A stretch of DNA of 59,091 nucleotides from Branchiostoma floridae (taxonomy: Eukaryota > Chordata > Leptocardii > Amphioxiformes > Branchiostomatidae). Positions 10,005 through 20,989 of this stretch are shown here, one piece after another. Every line of letters starts with the position of its first letter. Within the stretch, counting starts at the first letter, position 1. Location: positions 159,673-218,763 of the forward strand of contig NW_023365920.1 of the NCBI RefSeq assembly GCF_000003815.2, written 5' to 3'. A program made the translations under genes and the position numbers. The notes beneath the pieces are model-generated. The model had not been told where the DNA came from, searched no databases, and saw only the letters and a list, made by a program, of their open reading frames with translations.

Positions 10005-13000
10005 TTAAACCACTGGGCGTGCTGCACACTCTAAGAATATATCATTATCCTTCAAATAAGGCAAGTAAATACGTGCCACAGTGCATGGGCCAACACACTG
10101 CCAATGTCCTGGGGGCAGGACGGGCAACCCCACACAGTCACTCCAAATACCTGTAGACCTGTCATACGCAAAAATACGGAAGGTATGGGAATCTGTTTCC
10201 CTGCGGCAGAACAACAACGCATGCAGCTGATCCTCCAGCACAAAGAAACTGTATATCGAGTAAGACCGGTCCTCTTGAGCTATCCGCCCCAAAGCCGGAA
10301 GCTCAAGCCAGCTGTCTGCCTCTGTGTCGTACACCATCATCTTGCTACTGGTAAAGTCATAATCCGCACAGAAGATCTCTGTTCCCATGGCAATGGCTGT
10401 AACAAATTCAGGAATGTTTCTTGCCATGGTCAGCCTGCTCCACAGCTCCTGGCTTGGGTTGTAGCGATGCATTTCTGTGTCTGAGAACACGTAGATGCAC
10501 CGATCACAAGATACTACCTTATATTCCTTTATCATTCCAAAAGTGTCACCCATTGTCCCATGTTCATATCTTCCCTCTAGCTGCAGTTGTGAACAGGAGT
10601 GCCATTGGTCTGTGTGCTGGTTGTACCTTTCCAGCACCATAAACACTTCTTCTCTCCCTGACACTTTATCAACGACTCTTGCAAGGTAATAAAGATGTCC
10701 ATCAGCTTCTACAAGGTGCTCATTTCTAGGCCTGCCATCTCCCTGGGTACTGTGTACTGAAGCCTTTTGTTCCCACCTGTTTCCCATTTGATTGTACTTA
10801 AACAGGGACAACTGATCTTCAGACTCTGCAGTCAGAATGTAAAGGTCGTTATCACCGGTGACAGTTTTGGCCACGACTTCGGGATAGGAACTGCAGCTGA
10901 CCTTAAAGAACCTTCCTGACGGCGGATTCATGCATAACATCTCATCTGATCCGTGCCTGCGGATTAAATAACAAATTGTTGATAGTAAGTAGGACTGGAC
11001 AAAAATTCAAGCAAGGAACTGTAATGAAGCAAACAACCAACTACTCAGTAGTGGCCTTACATGAAAAGGAAGACAAAGCAGGAGAAAGTAAAATCTACAA
11101 ACATACAATGGCTAGAATTTCTGCTCTGTTTATTCTCAAAAACATTCATATATATTATGACCAGCCCCTCAAGTTTTATCATGTCTATCCTGCTACTGTA
11201 AATGCATTTAAGTTCGCGGGGATTTAATTTTGTGGTAGCGGGAAAAGGGACTTTTTGCGGTGGATTTAAGTTCGCGGTAACAGCATAGACTGCAGTCTAA
11301 TACCATAATAGAAAAATGTTCGCGGTGGTTTTAAGTTCGCGGTGAAGTGATCACCGCGAAAACCGCAAACATTAATCCACCGTGAACATTTCTGCATTTA
11401 CAGTATATGATGTAATGGAACACCACAGGGTGTCTGCTACTTTACCAGTAACCATGGTGGCAACCATCTGGTCTAGGTCATTGACCTTATTTGTTTGGAA
11501 CAGAAGAAGAAACAGAGCAAAAACATTGAGAGTTAACATAATGGGATGTAATGAGTACACTTAGTCAGTTGTTGTTACTAACTTACAGCAATTTGGAATA
11601 AGGCCATTGTTTTCAATCCTTGTGCATCTAATGAAAGGTTTTTCCTTTGATGAAAGTCCAAAATAGGGTAGGGTCATACAAAAATTAAGTCGTATAGCTC
11701 TTAAGATGTACTACATTGATCTAATGGAGACAGAATAACACTTGCCTATCTTGAAAAAGAGGGGAAGGAAACATGAGCATATGCTAAAGAGAGTATGAAC
11801 AGAAAATACAGAACGACACACACACGTACAGTTCCAGGTGTAAAATGTTGAAATTATCAGTACAGTACCTTCCGGAGAAAAGCAGAACCATTTCTGTCAT
11901 CATCCCAAACCTCGGCTTCAGGTTGGAGTTCCCTTTCTGTACCATATTCCTAATGACCTCAGAACTTCCAGAATCCTCCCTGACCAGGGGGTGGTCCAAG
12001 ATGGCTGCTGTGTCATCCGAGGTCATCAGTTTGAAGCGGATGTGAGGGAGGATGCTGGGTAGGTGGTGCAGTCTGTAGGGTAAAGGGTACGGGTAGGTTC
12101 AGCTGATTTCTTGGTAACGTATCAGCTTTTTTTAATAAAACATCTTTTATTTCATGCTAATTTGCTACAATATGCGGTAGCTAAAGAACAGTGAAATCCA
12201 CCTATCCTCCCTGCTGTGCTGCACCCATCTCACCACAGCCTCCCACACTGTTGTCTCCTCTTTAACATCCAGCTCATCGTGGCTGATGATCTCAGTCAGC
12301 TGATTCACACTCAGGCTGCAGAAGTCCTCGCTGTCGGAAACCTGTGGAGGTGCAAATATTTCTTTATGTAGCAATTCAATTATAAGTGGTATGGTCATAT
12401 AAGTGGTATGGTCAAATTTCTAGACAAAATTGGCCCAGTCCTGGATGAAAAGTGGAACTCCCGAGTCCCGACTGACATACATCAACTCACCCAACCCAGC
12501 TAACAAAGAAACCATGAAAGAAGCCTGTGTGCCAATGTACAGCATGTTCTCAGGAAAACTCAGAGATTTCTGGGACAACACCTGTGAAAAACTTTTATAT
12601 GAAGGTTAGACCTTCAGATAATACAGTATTCAAATACAATTCAATCTCTACAACTGGATAGAAAACGGAGATTTACTACCGGACGTTTCGAGTCACATCC
12701 ATCACTCTTCTTCAGCGTCACTAGAATGAACTGGAAGGAACAATTCAATACCAGTACAGCTAACAAGAAAAATTGGTTGAACTACTATAGTACTAACTCC
12801 TAAGGATCATATGCAAAAGTCATTCAAGTGTAAATCATGTTCGCATAGTTCCCTATGGTCAGACAACACCATAGAAAAGTTATTGTCCTTTGTGGTACAA
12901 AGCGGGGTCCTTGTACAGTGAAGCCGAGTTACAAAGCATGTGTGACGCCTTCAGCAATACCTGTGACAATTTTGGCCAAGTGATCAGTGTGAAGAAGACG

Positions 13001-15018
13001 GTGGCCTTCTCAACCAATGCACCACCTCTGCAAATTAAAATCAAGGAGAACCTGCTTGCCACGGTAGAAGACTTCCGCGGCTCCACCTAGGCTCCACGGT
13101 CTCGTCCTCTGGGAACCTTAACCGTGAAGTCAACTCACGCATCGGCCAGACTGCAACTCTGTTCGGGAAACTGAAAAGGCGTACATGGGACAAGTACCTC
13201 ACAACTCACACTAAGGTCCGGATTTACCAGACATGTGTACAGTACTGTCCGCTCTGCTCTACGGTAGCGAGACCTGGGCCTCCCATATGCACGTTGAGAG
13301 GAAACTTCCACTTAAGATGCCTCAGGAAGATCTGTAGGGTTACGTGGATGGACAAAGTTTCAAACCTGGAAATCCTCAGAAGACGTGACACCAATACTGC
13401 ATTAGCCTTAGTCTGTGTAACGCAAACTCCGCTTTCCGGGAGAAGCGCGATTAAATCAGGTAACACTAGCCTGTACCCAATCATAAAGCACCGCAGGCTA
13501 CGATGGTTGGGTCATGTGTACCGCATGGCCCACTCACGTCTACCGCACTGAGTTTTGTACGGTCAGCTTGCTGACGGCAAACACGACGAGGCATCCAAAG
13601 CTTTGCTTTGTCGACGCATGTCGGCGTGACAGTTCAACATCAGTGCTGACTGGGAGAAACTCGCCCAGAATCGTGCTTCCTGGAGGCACACGCTCCACAA
13701 AGGCTCTCAAGAACTTGAAAATGTTCTGGAGAAAAAGGAGGCTGACAGAAGTAGGAAGAGACATGAACCATGTCAATCTACGGAATTCTGCTGTGAGACC
13801 TGCGGAAAGCCCTGCAGAAGTCTAGCTGGCCTTGTTGCTCACAGACGGGTCCATCGGCGTTGAACAGAGCGTTTATCATGACGAAAAGGACTGTGATGTG
13901 GTCATGTTTTCCAAGTAGCTGACCAAAAGTTTTCAATCCTGTTCACAAAAAGCCTTTCTCAGTTGCTTACCGGGTACATACTTAATTAAGTAATGTGTTT
14001 CAAGGGGTTGATCACTTGGACCTGATGAACTTCAAGGCTCTATTATTTTCTGCTGTGCCGAATTCATATGATTCCAAGCATCTAAAGAGGGTATTGTTCC
14101 TAAATCTAATTTCACTGACCTTTACATCTAAGATCACAATTATAACAAAAGACCAACACAAACCTCCGCAAAGTCTCTGTATATCCTCTGTAGACAACGT
14201 TTCCGGACAATGTCCACAAAGAAGACATCAGCAAACTTGTACATGTCCACACAGGTGGAGTGCTCCACGTTCATGGCCATGTAGCTGCTGCAGGTGTCTC
14301 TCACATAGTCCAGTTGGAGGAGGTCGGCTGCCTGGTACAGGGGCTGGACTTTGGCCAGGGACACCTGGAGGGTTCCTGTGTAGGCGTAGCTCAGGATCTC
14401 CCCAAACATGTCTGCATCCAAACCCTGCAGAACAGACAAAGCAATAGATAGATAAGAATGGTAATCTCTACTGCTACTTCCACTTACCAAGAGGCCACGT
14501 CTAGCGAAATAATAGACGTTAAACGAGGACAACAACAACAACAACACGTACAGTAACGTTAATATGTTCCTGGTAACTGTGGGCCATTCTTTTTAGTTAC
14601 AAATACTGTCTCAGCACTGGTTTTCCAGCGGTGACGACCACTTCAGCATTGGTGTTACAGTGCAGAGCTATAAGGGTCCCGCTACTTTTGTGTTGGTTTC
14701 CCTGTTATACATGTTCTCGGTGATGTTTCACTCTATTCAAACCACACGTCACGCCAACCCTACCTGTAAAACAACCGTCTTCTGACGACTTTCCGCCATG
14801 TCACTTGTAAACATGGCCCTGAAGTAGGGGCTGGCCGCGGACAGAACAAGCCGATGGGAGGGAAAACGCCGGCCCTCGACTTCAAGGACGACATCCTGCA
14901 GTACTCCAGCCTTCTGTAAGTCACCCACAGTTCCAAGAAACCCGTGCAAATAGCTCTCGTCTTGGTAGGAACGAGAGCGAAGTGCGCTGACGTGGCGTTC
15001 TTGGTTTTCCGCAGCCAT
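10005..15018 (-). CDS. Kelch-like protein (BTB-BACK-Kelch), complete, five exons
   Basis: Exons (minus strand): 15018-14764, 14424-14164, 12341-12202, 12072-11869, 10956-10005. All have AG/GT borders and phases agree (0, 0, 2, 2), giving 603 residues, the usual length of this family. The ATG at 15018 (MAAENQ) is chosen over an upstream in-frame ATG, whose extra residues look like leader. BTB covers about residues 35-145 ([27 protein letters not shown]); BACK about 150-260; a Kelch-type propeller about 290-590. Family members are usually Cul3 ubiquitin-ligase adaptors: BTB binds Cul3, the propeller binds substrate. The Kelch blades lack most of the Gly-Gly doublets that define the repeat, so the propeller is divergent. 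Introns 2 and 4 contain transposon debris. The ortholog within the large KLHL family could not be fixed. Confidence 0.92.
11194..11405. mobile_element. TTCGCGGT-family MITE in intron 4 of the Kelch-like gene
   Basis: Ends CTGTAAATGCA and TGCATTTACAG with TA on both sides, so a TA target duplication is likely. The interior has repeated TTCGCGGT on one side and ACCGCGAA on the other, so the whole element can fold. This is the best complete copy of a family seen at least eight times in the window. Confidence 0.85.
12590..12790 (-). mobile_element. Penelope-like terminal fragment with hammerhead-like core
   Basis: Minus strand: CTGAAGA (12715-12709), a GAGT...ACTC stem, then GAAA (12689-12686). 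CUGANGA, stem II, GAAA is the conserved part of a hammerhead ribozyme, and terminal repeats of Penelope-like elements are known to carry such motifs. Stem III and the cleavage site could not be established, so the ribozyme reading is tentative. Confidence 0.35.
12890..13862 (+). pseudogene. APE-type LINE, 3' end of ORF2, in intron 2 of the Kelch-like gene
   Basis: Reading frames broken by several shifts show in order: the end of the RT domain ([13 protein letters not shown]), [42 protein letters not shown], an [16 protein letters not shown] stretch, and a terminal zinc-finger-like C-x2-C...H-x3/4-H motif ending near 13862. This order is that of the C-terminal part of an abundant invertebrate non-LTR retrotransposon ORF2. 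It lies opposite to the host gene and is not coding. It resembles the LINE at 16450-19270, but the two copies keep different parts. Confidence 0.85.
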
Positions 15019-15369
15019 GTTGATGATGATGATGTAGATGTAGATAGAGTATGGTACCCAAGGTGAAAGGGTAGCTAGAGATACACTGATTACCCGCATA
15101 GTGTAGCAGTAAGTGCTTATGCAGATACTTGCATCAATGTGGAAATATCAACATCCTTCTGCATTAAAACGTCACAAGTTACACACGTTAATGTGATTAA
15201 AACTTGCAACACAAAATGATTCTATAGTAAAAAGTGAATGAGTTGAAATTTCATTGAATGAGTTGAAATTTCGCACAAAGGTAAAGGCATACTAGTTACT
15301 TATGATGGAAGGAAGAACTGGAGCTTAAAAACTGAGGATATCTGAAGAAAAGAAAGACGTATTTCCATG

Positions 15370-15821
15370 ATTATGGATTAACTAAAACTTTACCTAACCA
15401 ACAACAAATTTATTGGGACTTTAATACCCCAGATTTTCAGCCGACTCCGCCAGCCTTGTTCACGGAATGGAACCGTCTACTGTAGCTTTCTGTGAACTCG
15501 GAGGTCTCCCAACGTAAACACAAAGAATCGCCAGGACACTCCTTATATAATCCTTGATTCAGAGCCGGAATTCTTTGCAAGAGGAGTGAATGATGCTGTG
15601 TACATCCGCGCCCACCGTCCATCGCTGAACAGAGACGGGGGGCGACATGGGTTATCTGGCATTTACGACTCTCTGCTGCAGTCGCGTGTCTCTGACGTCA
15701 CGCCCGGAAGATACAGTAGACGGGTCCATTCCGTGAACAAAGCTGACGGAGTCGGCTGAAAATTTGGGGTAAATCCCAATCAATTTGGTGTTGGTTGGGT
15801 CAAGTTAAGTTAATCCATAAT
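15370..15821. mobile_element. Foldback element with about 120-bp inverted arms
   Basis: Left arm from ATTATGGATTAACT (15370), right arm ending in the inverted form at 15821. The arms stay similar through AACAAATTTATTGGGA, a CAGCCGACTCCG stretch and ACGGAATGGA...CGTCTACTGTA, with small indels. About 210 bp separate them. No open frame; non-autonomous. Confidence 0.8.
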
Positions 15822-15889
15822 GTTATTTACCAACACAGATGAACTTTCATGCTAAGTATTTCCATGATATTTGGTATGCAGGTACCTTT

Positions 15890-16195
15890 TTCAATTAGGA
15901 CAAGGGTCTGGAGCGAGCCGCTATTCATTCACTCCGGTGGCCTCAGTAGGACAGTAATTGCCCCAGGTGCGGCCATGGGACTGTGGTTTTCAACCACTCA
16001 CAAGGGGAAGGACCCCTTTTTAATACGTGCGGTAGTTCTTTAACGTGCTAGAGACGTGGCTGTCTTCAAACACCGCGAGGACCTCTACTTTACAGCCTAT
16101 CAAAGGGACGGCCCTAACCGAAGCTGGGTACTCATTTCTACCTGAGTGAAGTGAGGAAAGTGCCTTTCCCAGGGGCACAACATTGGGACAAATCA
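15890..16195 (-). mobile_element. SINE-like interspersed repeat, copy 1
   Basis: Shares, in inverted orientation, the modules of 53163-53375: 'aaagtgcctttccca', 'tgaagtgagga', 'gagtac/gtactcat', 'gggacggcc' and 'aacgtgctagagacgtgg'. Other fragments are at 30490-30570, 39345-39500 and 44445-44560. No coding capacity. Confidence 0.6.
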
Positions 16196-17390
16196 GCAAT
16201 ACATTTGGCCCATGTTTTCATTGTCAATGTTAATGATGACCTCTGCGGTATGTGCCTCTGACCGAACTAAGGGGCTATTGAGGCTGAGTGGGAAACCCGT
16301 CTACATTTATCGCTCAAGATGAAAAGGTAAAACTTAAACTTCTGAAATGCAAGATTCCTACAGTCTACAGTACTTTTAATGTCACAGCCATTGCAAGAGC
16401 AAGTATAGACAACAGGAAATTGTCAACTCCTCCGCCGAATATAATATTGATGTTACTTGCATAAAGGGGAATAGAATTTTTCACCTACGAAATGATTGAC
16501 ATGTTTTGACAACTATCTCCTCGTAACTGTCTCGGCAACAAAGAACTCCCAACGAACCACCATTGGAGGAGTTGGAGTTTTACTCTCTCCGAGAGCGTCA
16601 CAACTTGCTCAAGGTAAGGAGCGTCAGTGAACGGATACTGACTGCAAAATATGAGGGAAACCCCGAGATAACTGTCATCGCGGTGTACAGCCCTACATAC
16701 TGCAGCGACGAGAGTAATGTGGATAACATTTAAATGCCTGATGATGTCAAAAGAACCACAGAAAATGTTCGTGCACACAACTTCCTTGTCATAGCAGGAG
16801 ACTTCAACGGCCAAATAGTACACAAAGATCCAGTCTTTATGATAACAAAACGACAGACAGAAACGGACACAAATTGCTTGACTTCGCCCAGGAATTTGGT
16901 TTGATAACGTGCAATACCAAATTCATGAAGCTTAAGCCTCTGAACAAACTATGGACACATCAACATCCTGCGGGGCACCGTTCACAAATCGACTACATTA
17001 TGACTCGTAGAAAATGGAGGAACAGTATCAGGGATTGTCGAGCCTTCTCGTAATTCTCCACTGTAGGATCAGACCATCGAATGGTATCCTGTATTACCTG
17101 CCTCAGTCTACAGGCATCTAAGAAATCATCCCATTCAAACCCTGTGAAACGGGTAGGCTGGAGAGCAGGAACCCTACATTGAAACATCAATTTACACTTG
17201 AGGGAAAATTGAATTCGATGTTCTAGCAGACACTTCTGATGACATTGGAACAGCTTACAACAACTTCATTGAGGCAACGGAAGAAAGTGCTCTCTCTACA
17301 CTACCCAAGAAAAAAATTTTCACCATTGAGTTCTCACACTCTTGTCAACAAAGCACGAATAAAAGTGTTCACAGCAAAACAAGTGTATGA

Positions 17391-17781
17391 GAATAGAGCC
17401 ATCCTCCTAACGCCCGGTCCCCAACGGCACTACCTTATGGGGCCCTGCTGTCCCAGGCCCTACCTACGGGTATTATGATTGTCGCCACAAACAAGCTGTC
17501 AACCAATCAGAGAACAGGCCTTCCTTGGGCTTGTTGTTGTCGCAAGCTGTCTCGCAAAGGCCGCTGGGAAGCTATCAGCCAATCATGTTACGTATTACCA
17601 TGACTTTGTTTGCTCACCATGCCAACGCCCGATCCCCAACGGCTGACTGCCCATATAAGGGCAAGCTCATTAATATCTAATAAGTAGGGCGGGTAATACC
17701 GCCGACAAAAGGGAAGGAAAGCAGAGTACAGTCAGGAATAAATGACTGACGGTACTCTGCTGTAGGAGAATGGAATAGAGC
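17391..17781. mobile_element. Short DNA element with 9-bp target duplication inside the LINE
   Basis: Element 17400-17772 (373 bp) begins CATCCTCCTA and ends with the inverse of CATTCTCCTA. GAATAGAGC occurs on both sides (17391-17399, 17773-17781). A target duplication of 8-9 bp points to hAT or MULE transposases. The interior has CAGCCAATCA, CATATAAGGGC (about 17652) and GGAATAAATG, an odd promoter/poly(A)-like set for a MITE. Confidence 0.75.
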
Positions 17782-17878
17782 TACCAGAACCAGTTACAAA
17801 AAAACGTATATAAGCCAAAGACTCTTGGATGAAGCATATGCAAGTGCTGACGCAGAATTCATCCAAGGAAAACTGGCA

Positions 17879-18053
17879 ATGTAAATGCAAAATTGTTCGC
17901 GGTAGTTTTATGTTCGCGGTTTTCGCGGTGGCCACTTCACCGCAAACTTAAAACCACCGCGAACATCTATCTCTAGTCTATGGCGCTACCACGAAACTCC
18001 ATTTCCTGCTACCGAGAAATTAAATCCTCGCGAACTTAAATGCATTTACAGTA
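17879..18053. mobile_element. TTCGCGGT-family MITE inside the LINE
   Basis: GTAAATGCA at the left, TGCATTTAC at the right, with TTCGCGGT...ACCGCGAA inside. Splits the LINE linker region. Confidence 0.8.
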
Positions 18054-18177
18054 GCATTGCCCATCTTCATGTCATAAAACAATTCGATGCTGCCTGGAGA
18101 ACTATTAACGAACTAACCGGCTGAAAATCCAAACCAACAGTCAAGCTAAAAAGGAGATCTCCAGACGAGAGGAAAGA

Positions 18178-18418
18178 CAACTGGTTAACACATGAATGTA
18201 AGTTCATCTGTGACGGTAGTTAACATATTGATACAATTTTAAGACTTTATATCCGTACACAAAATAAAGTGCTTACCAACAAGCTTTCGATCAGTCCTCT
18301 GATCCTTGAGAACTTGAGAACTTGAGAAGGATCAGAGGACTGATCGAAAGCTTGTTGGCAAGCGCTTTATTTTGTGTACGGATATAAAGTCTTAAAATTG
18401 GATCAACTGGTTAACACA
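18178..18418. mobile_element. Foldback insertion with 15-bp target duplication inside the LINE
   Basis: CAACTGGTTAACACA occurs at 18178-18192 and 18404-18418. Between them are inverted arms of about 75 bp (18234-18310 and 18325-18400). Each arm reads GATCAGAGGACTGATC followed by GAAAGC and then an A/T-rich tail. The stem-loop followed by GAAA and the long target duplication suggest a Penelope-like inverted-repeat remnant; this assignment is an inference. Confidence 0.7.
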
Positions 18419-18549
18419 CTTCAAGTCCCTCCTAGGCTCAGCTACAAGAACTCTATCTGACCGACAACTCAAGATGGTACCTGTAATGGAAGAACTAGAC
18501 ATCTCAACAGATCTTTTTACCCTAAGTGAACTTGAAATAGTTCTAAGAT

Positions 18550-19109
18550 TTCTTGTAACAGGGTGCCCCTGTACTATATTGTAATTTAGCTAAGTTCCTT
18601 GTACTTCCCAAGATATTCATGTTAGAAGACTGGGTTAGTCATTTTTGCCTTGTTCTGTTCTGAGAAATAGGCCTACTAGCCATTTGACTAATGGCCCAAA
18701 GACAGTCGAATCGCCTCTCCTGCTGGGGGGAACGCATCTTTCCAGTGGACACAACCAAATTTGGTATATATGGCTAGGGACTGACCACTACTGACCATAG
18801 CGGGAAGTTAGTCATTGATGATGTCATGATGATGTAAAGAGAAGGAATGTACGTAGGCGGATAAGAAACATATAAATAAGGACATAGAACCCATGTACTC
18901 AGTGTAGTCTGGAGAGGAGAAGAGCACGTGAGATGTAAGAGTTCAGCTTTGGAGAGACAAGAAATACAGACACGTCTTCCATGTAACTAGCTCTGGCTTC
19001 CGTGTGTCCTTGGTCCGCGTACATAAGTATGAGATCTGCAACTATTCCCGAACTCTGTAAGGGACGCCTTCGAAGTCAAGGTCACGATTAACCACTACCC
19101 TTACATTCT
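18550..19109 (+). mobile_element. Solo LTR of an LTR retrotransposon inside the LINE
   Basis: A 552-bp segment (18554-19105) begins TGTAACAGGG and ends CCCTTACA, giving the usual TG...CA ends with a 5-bp TIR. TTCT flanks both sides (18550-18553, 19106-19109), and the LINE frame is continuous across the insertion. A TATA-like CATATAAATAAGG lies at about 18869, where an LTR promoter is expected. No internal retroviral-type coding region remains. The strand is taken from the TATA box. Confidence 0.75.
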
Positions 19110-19270
19110 CACCTCCAATAAGTCTCATGGACTTGATAATATACCGGCCATCATCTTGAAAGACCCTGTTTTCTATAACGTTTTGATACACTTGTGCAAC
19201 CAAACTTTTCTTCCACATCGACCTAACCATCCTGGCTTAAAGGAGGAATTGTGCCAATACCTAAACAAGT

Positions 19271-20096
19271 GCTTTTGAAAACAAGCTGTGTCTTTGCGTG
19301 TAGTAGAGATAATTTGCATGTCTGCTAAATACATTTGCAGTATATCGCTTTTTGATTGCTATGTGTAAAGTGTTGTTTCCTAGGTACCAATAATTGGGCA
19401 GATCATCAACTGATAAGGTGGTAGAGATGGTTTTATGCGGCTTCGAAGTGCATCACCTTCAAACATATATAGTGCATTTTGGACCACACAGAACTCTTCG
19501 TAAATATGTAACTTGGACGTTAACATTCGATGAGAAAGATGCCAACACACATGTACACAGAATGACTTTTACTCCTAAATTTTCTTATTGAAACACAGAA
19601 TTTGACGCCAATAAATCGATAAATCTATATCATCCATATTACACCTATGGTCAATTGCATAAATCAATCCGAAAGAAACTGCAGCGCACTGGGGAGAACC
19701 ACTTGGATTTTGAAACGCACGAACCTCTCCGGACACTTGAGAAAACTTCTGAAGTTGAGAGAGTATAACACTCTATAATGAATTTTGTAAATAACGTTTA
19801 AAAAAGAAAAAAAAATCCGAAAGTCGAGTGTCAAACCTACGTTGAGTAAACGATAGTATATGCCTAAAAGGGAGGTTTAAAACTCGGTGGAGATGTACCT
19901 TTGTCCGACTAAGCCGTGAGACTAGGACGCGAGAGAGGGCCTTTGGTTTGGAAGGGTTAACGTTAACCAACACCATGTGTCCTAAAAAGTACTTTGAAAC
20001 CAGGAAAGCCCTAGCATCGGTAGCAAGCAACAAATTGGACAAAATCTGCAAGTCTAACATCCCTAACAAACTGCAGGTCCAAGTTCACTATTCTTG
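19271..20096. other. No gene seen; unassigned, A-rich tract at 19798-19817
   Basis: Only short frames without recognisable domains. A run of A residues near 19800-19817 may be the tail of a retroposed sequence on the plus strand, but no body could be assigned to it. Confidence 0.3.
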
Positions 20097-20989
20097 GGTA
20101 ACATGCATTGGCATAATACCGGTCATAAGCCTTATACCGGTCGATTAAAAATAGTGGAACTTAAAGAGATCTACACATGCAACAATAGTTATTTCTGAGG
20201 TATGCACACTTCAGACATCTAGGTGTCCAATACATAATTTACAAAGCATCGATAACAATGCATTCGAAGACAACAAGGCCAAAAGTTTTCAGGTCATTTT
20301 CGGGGCAGGCGAGCTCGTCGTGGGACAAACACACTGTCACGTTCATCGTCAGATTTGTAGATAATAATCACATGTGCTCACGGCACAAGACGAGCATGAT
20401 TCAACAGCAATCTTGAATTTCTTTTGGTGACCTACAACTCGTGTAAAAGTGTGAGGAACCGTTGCATAATAGCCTGGATCTACGGCTGAATGGGTCAAAT
20501 TGAACGTACGCCGCCATTTTCGCGCCATTTTTAATGCTACGGCCAGCAGTAAAGTTTTACGTCATAGCGGTTGTGACGGACCCAAATTAAATGAAAATTC
20601 TTGTCAGTATACGCCCATTTTCTCATGACTTTTTGTATGCTCATGCAGATTTTTGTTTTGTGCAACTACTAACAGGAAAGAAAGGAACAACAGAGGATGA
20701 ATAAAGGTACATAGCGGCAGTTAATTGTGCCGTGTTTCGTTCGGCCGGTATAGTGCACCCCCTTCCAACCACGCGCCCGTTCTCCGTGCAATTCCGCGGT
20801 GTGTTCCAATTACGATATTATGTTTCTAGCAGGACCAGAGAGACAAAATAATTTACACAGAAGAAGTGGCAAAGGTAAGCTGTAACAGCAACATGTAACT
20901 GGAGAAAATGATGCGTTGATCATTTGCCAAATTAGCATTGCTTGAGAAATTGCAGTAAATCGACCGGTATTATGCCAATGGATGTTACC
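20097..20989. mobile_element. Non-autonomous DNA transposon with 27-bp TIRs (copy 1 of 3)
   Basis: TIRs GGTAACATGCATTGGCATAA... (20097-20123) and the inverted form (20963-20989) match over 27 bp with one mismatch; both include ACCGGT. Length about 890 bp, no open frame for a transposase. Two further copies of about 885 bp lie at 49199-50083 (inverted) and 57468-58352. The three copies share long stretches, including TTGTGCCGTGTTTC and ATTCCGCGG, so this is a real family. Confidence 0.85.

Larger units (their letters stand above)
16450..19270 (+). pseudogene. APE-type LINE ORF2 (endonuclease to early RT), split by four insertions
   Basis: Pieces at about 16450-17399, 17782-17880, 18054-18192, 18419-18553 and 19106-19270 line up in family order. 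The endonuclease domain shows GGVGVLLSPRA, an AVYSPT segment, AGDFNGQI, RSQIDYIMTR and SDHRMV, the conserved residues of APE-type endonucleases. The linker has LDEAYASADAEFIQGKLA and WLTHFKSLLGSAT. RT motif NKSHGLDNIPA begins after the solo LTR. Frameshifts and stops make it a pseudogene. The intact enzyme would nick target DNA and prime reverse transcription. Coding sequence runs on across the hAT-like element, the foldback element and the solo LTR when each is disregarded, so these entered an existing LINE copy. Confidence 0.85.

Noticed and set aside
10052-10642. Plus- and minus-strand frames overlapping the last Kelch exon
   Set aside because: Shadows of the real 952-bp exon in other frames.
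14749-15099. Upstream ATG at 15099 as start of the Kelch-like protein
   Set aside because: The extra 27 residues are a run of Ile/Tyr from an AT-rich simple repeat; MAAENQ at 15018 fits the family better.
19042-19230. 62-codon minus-strand frame
   Set aside because: Antisense of the LTR end and the LINE RT segment on the plus strand.
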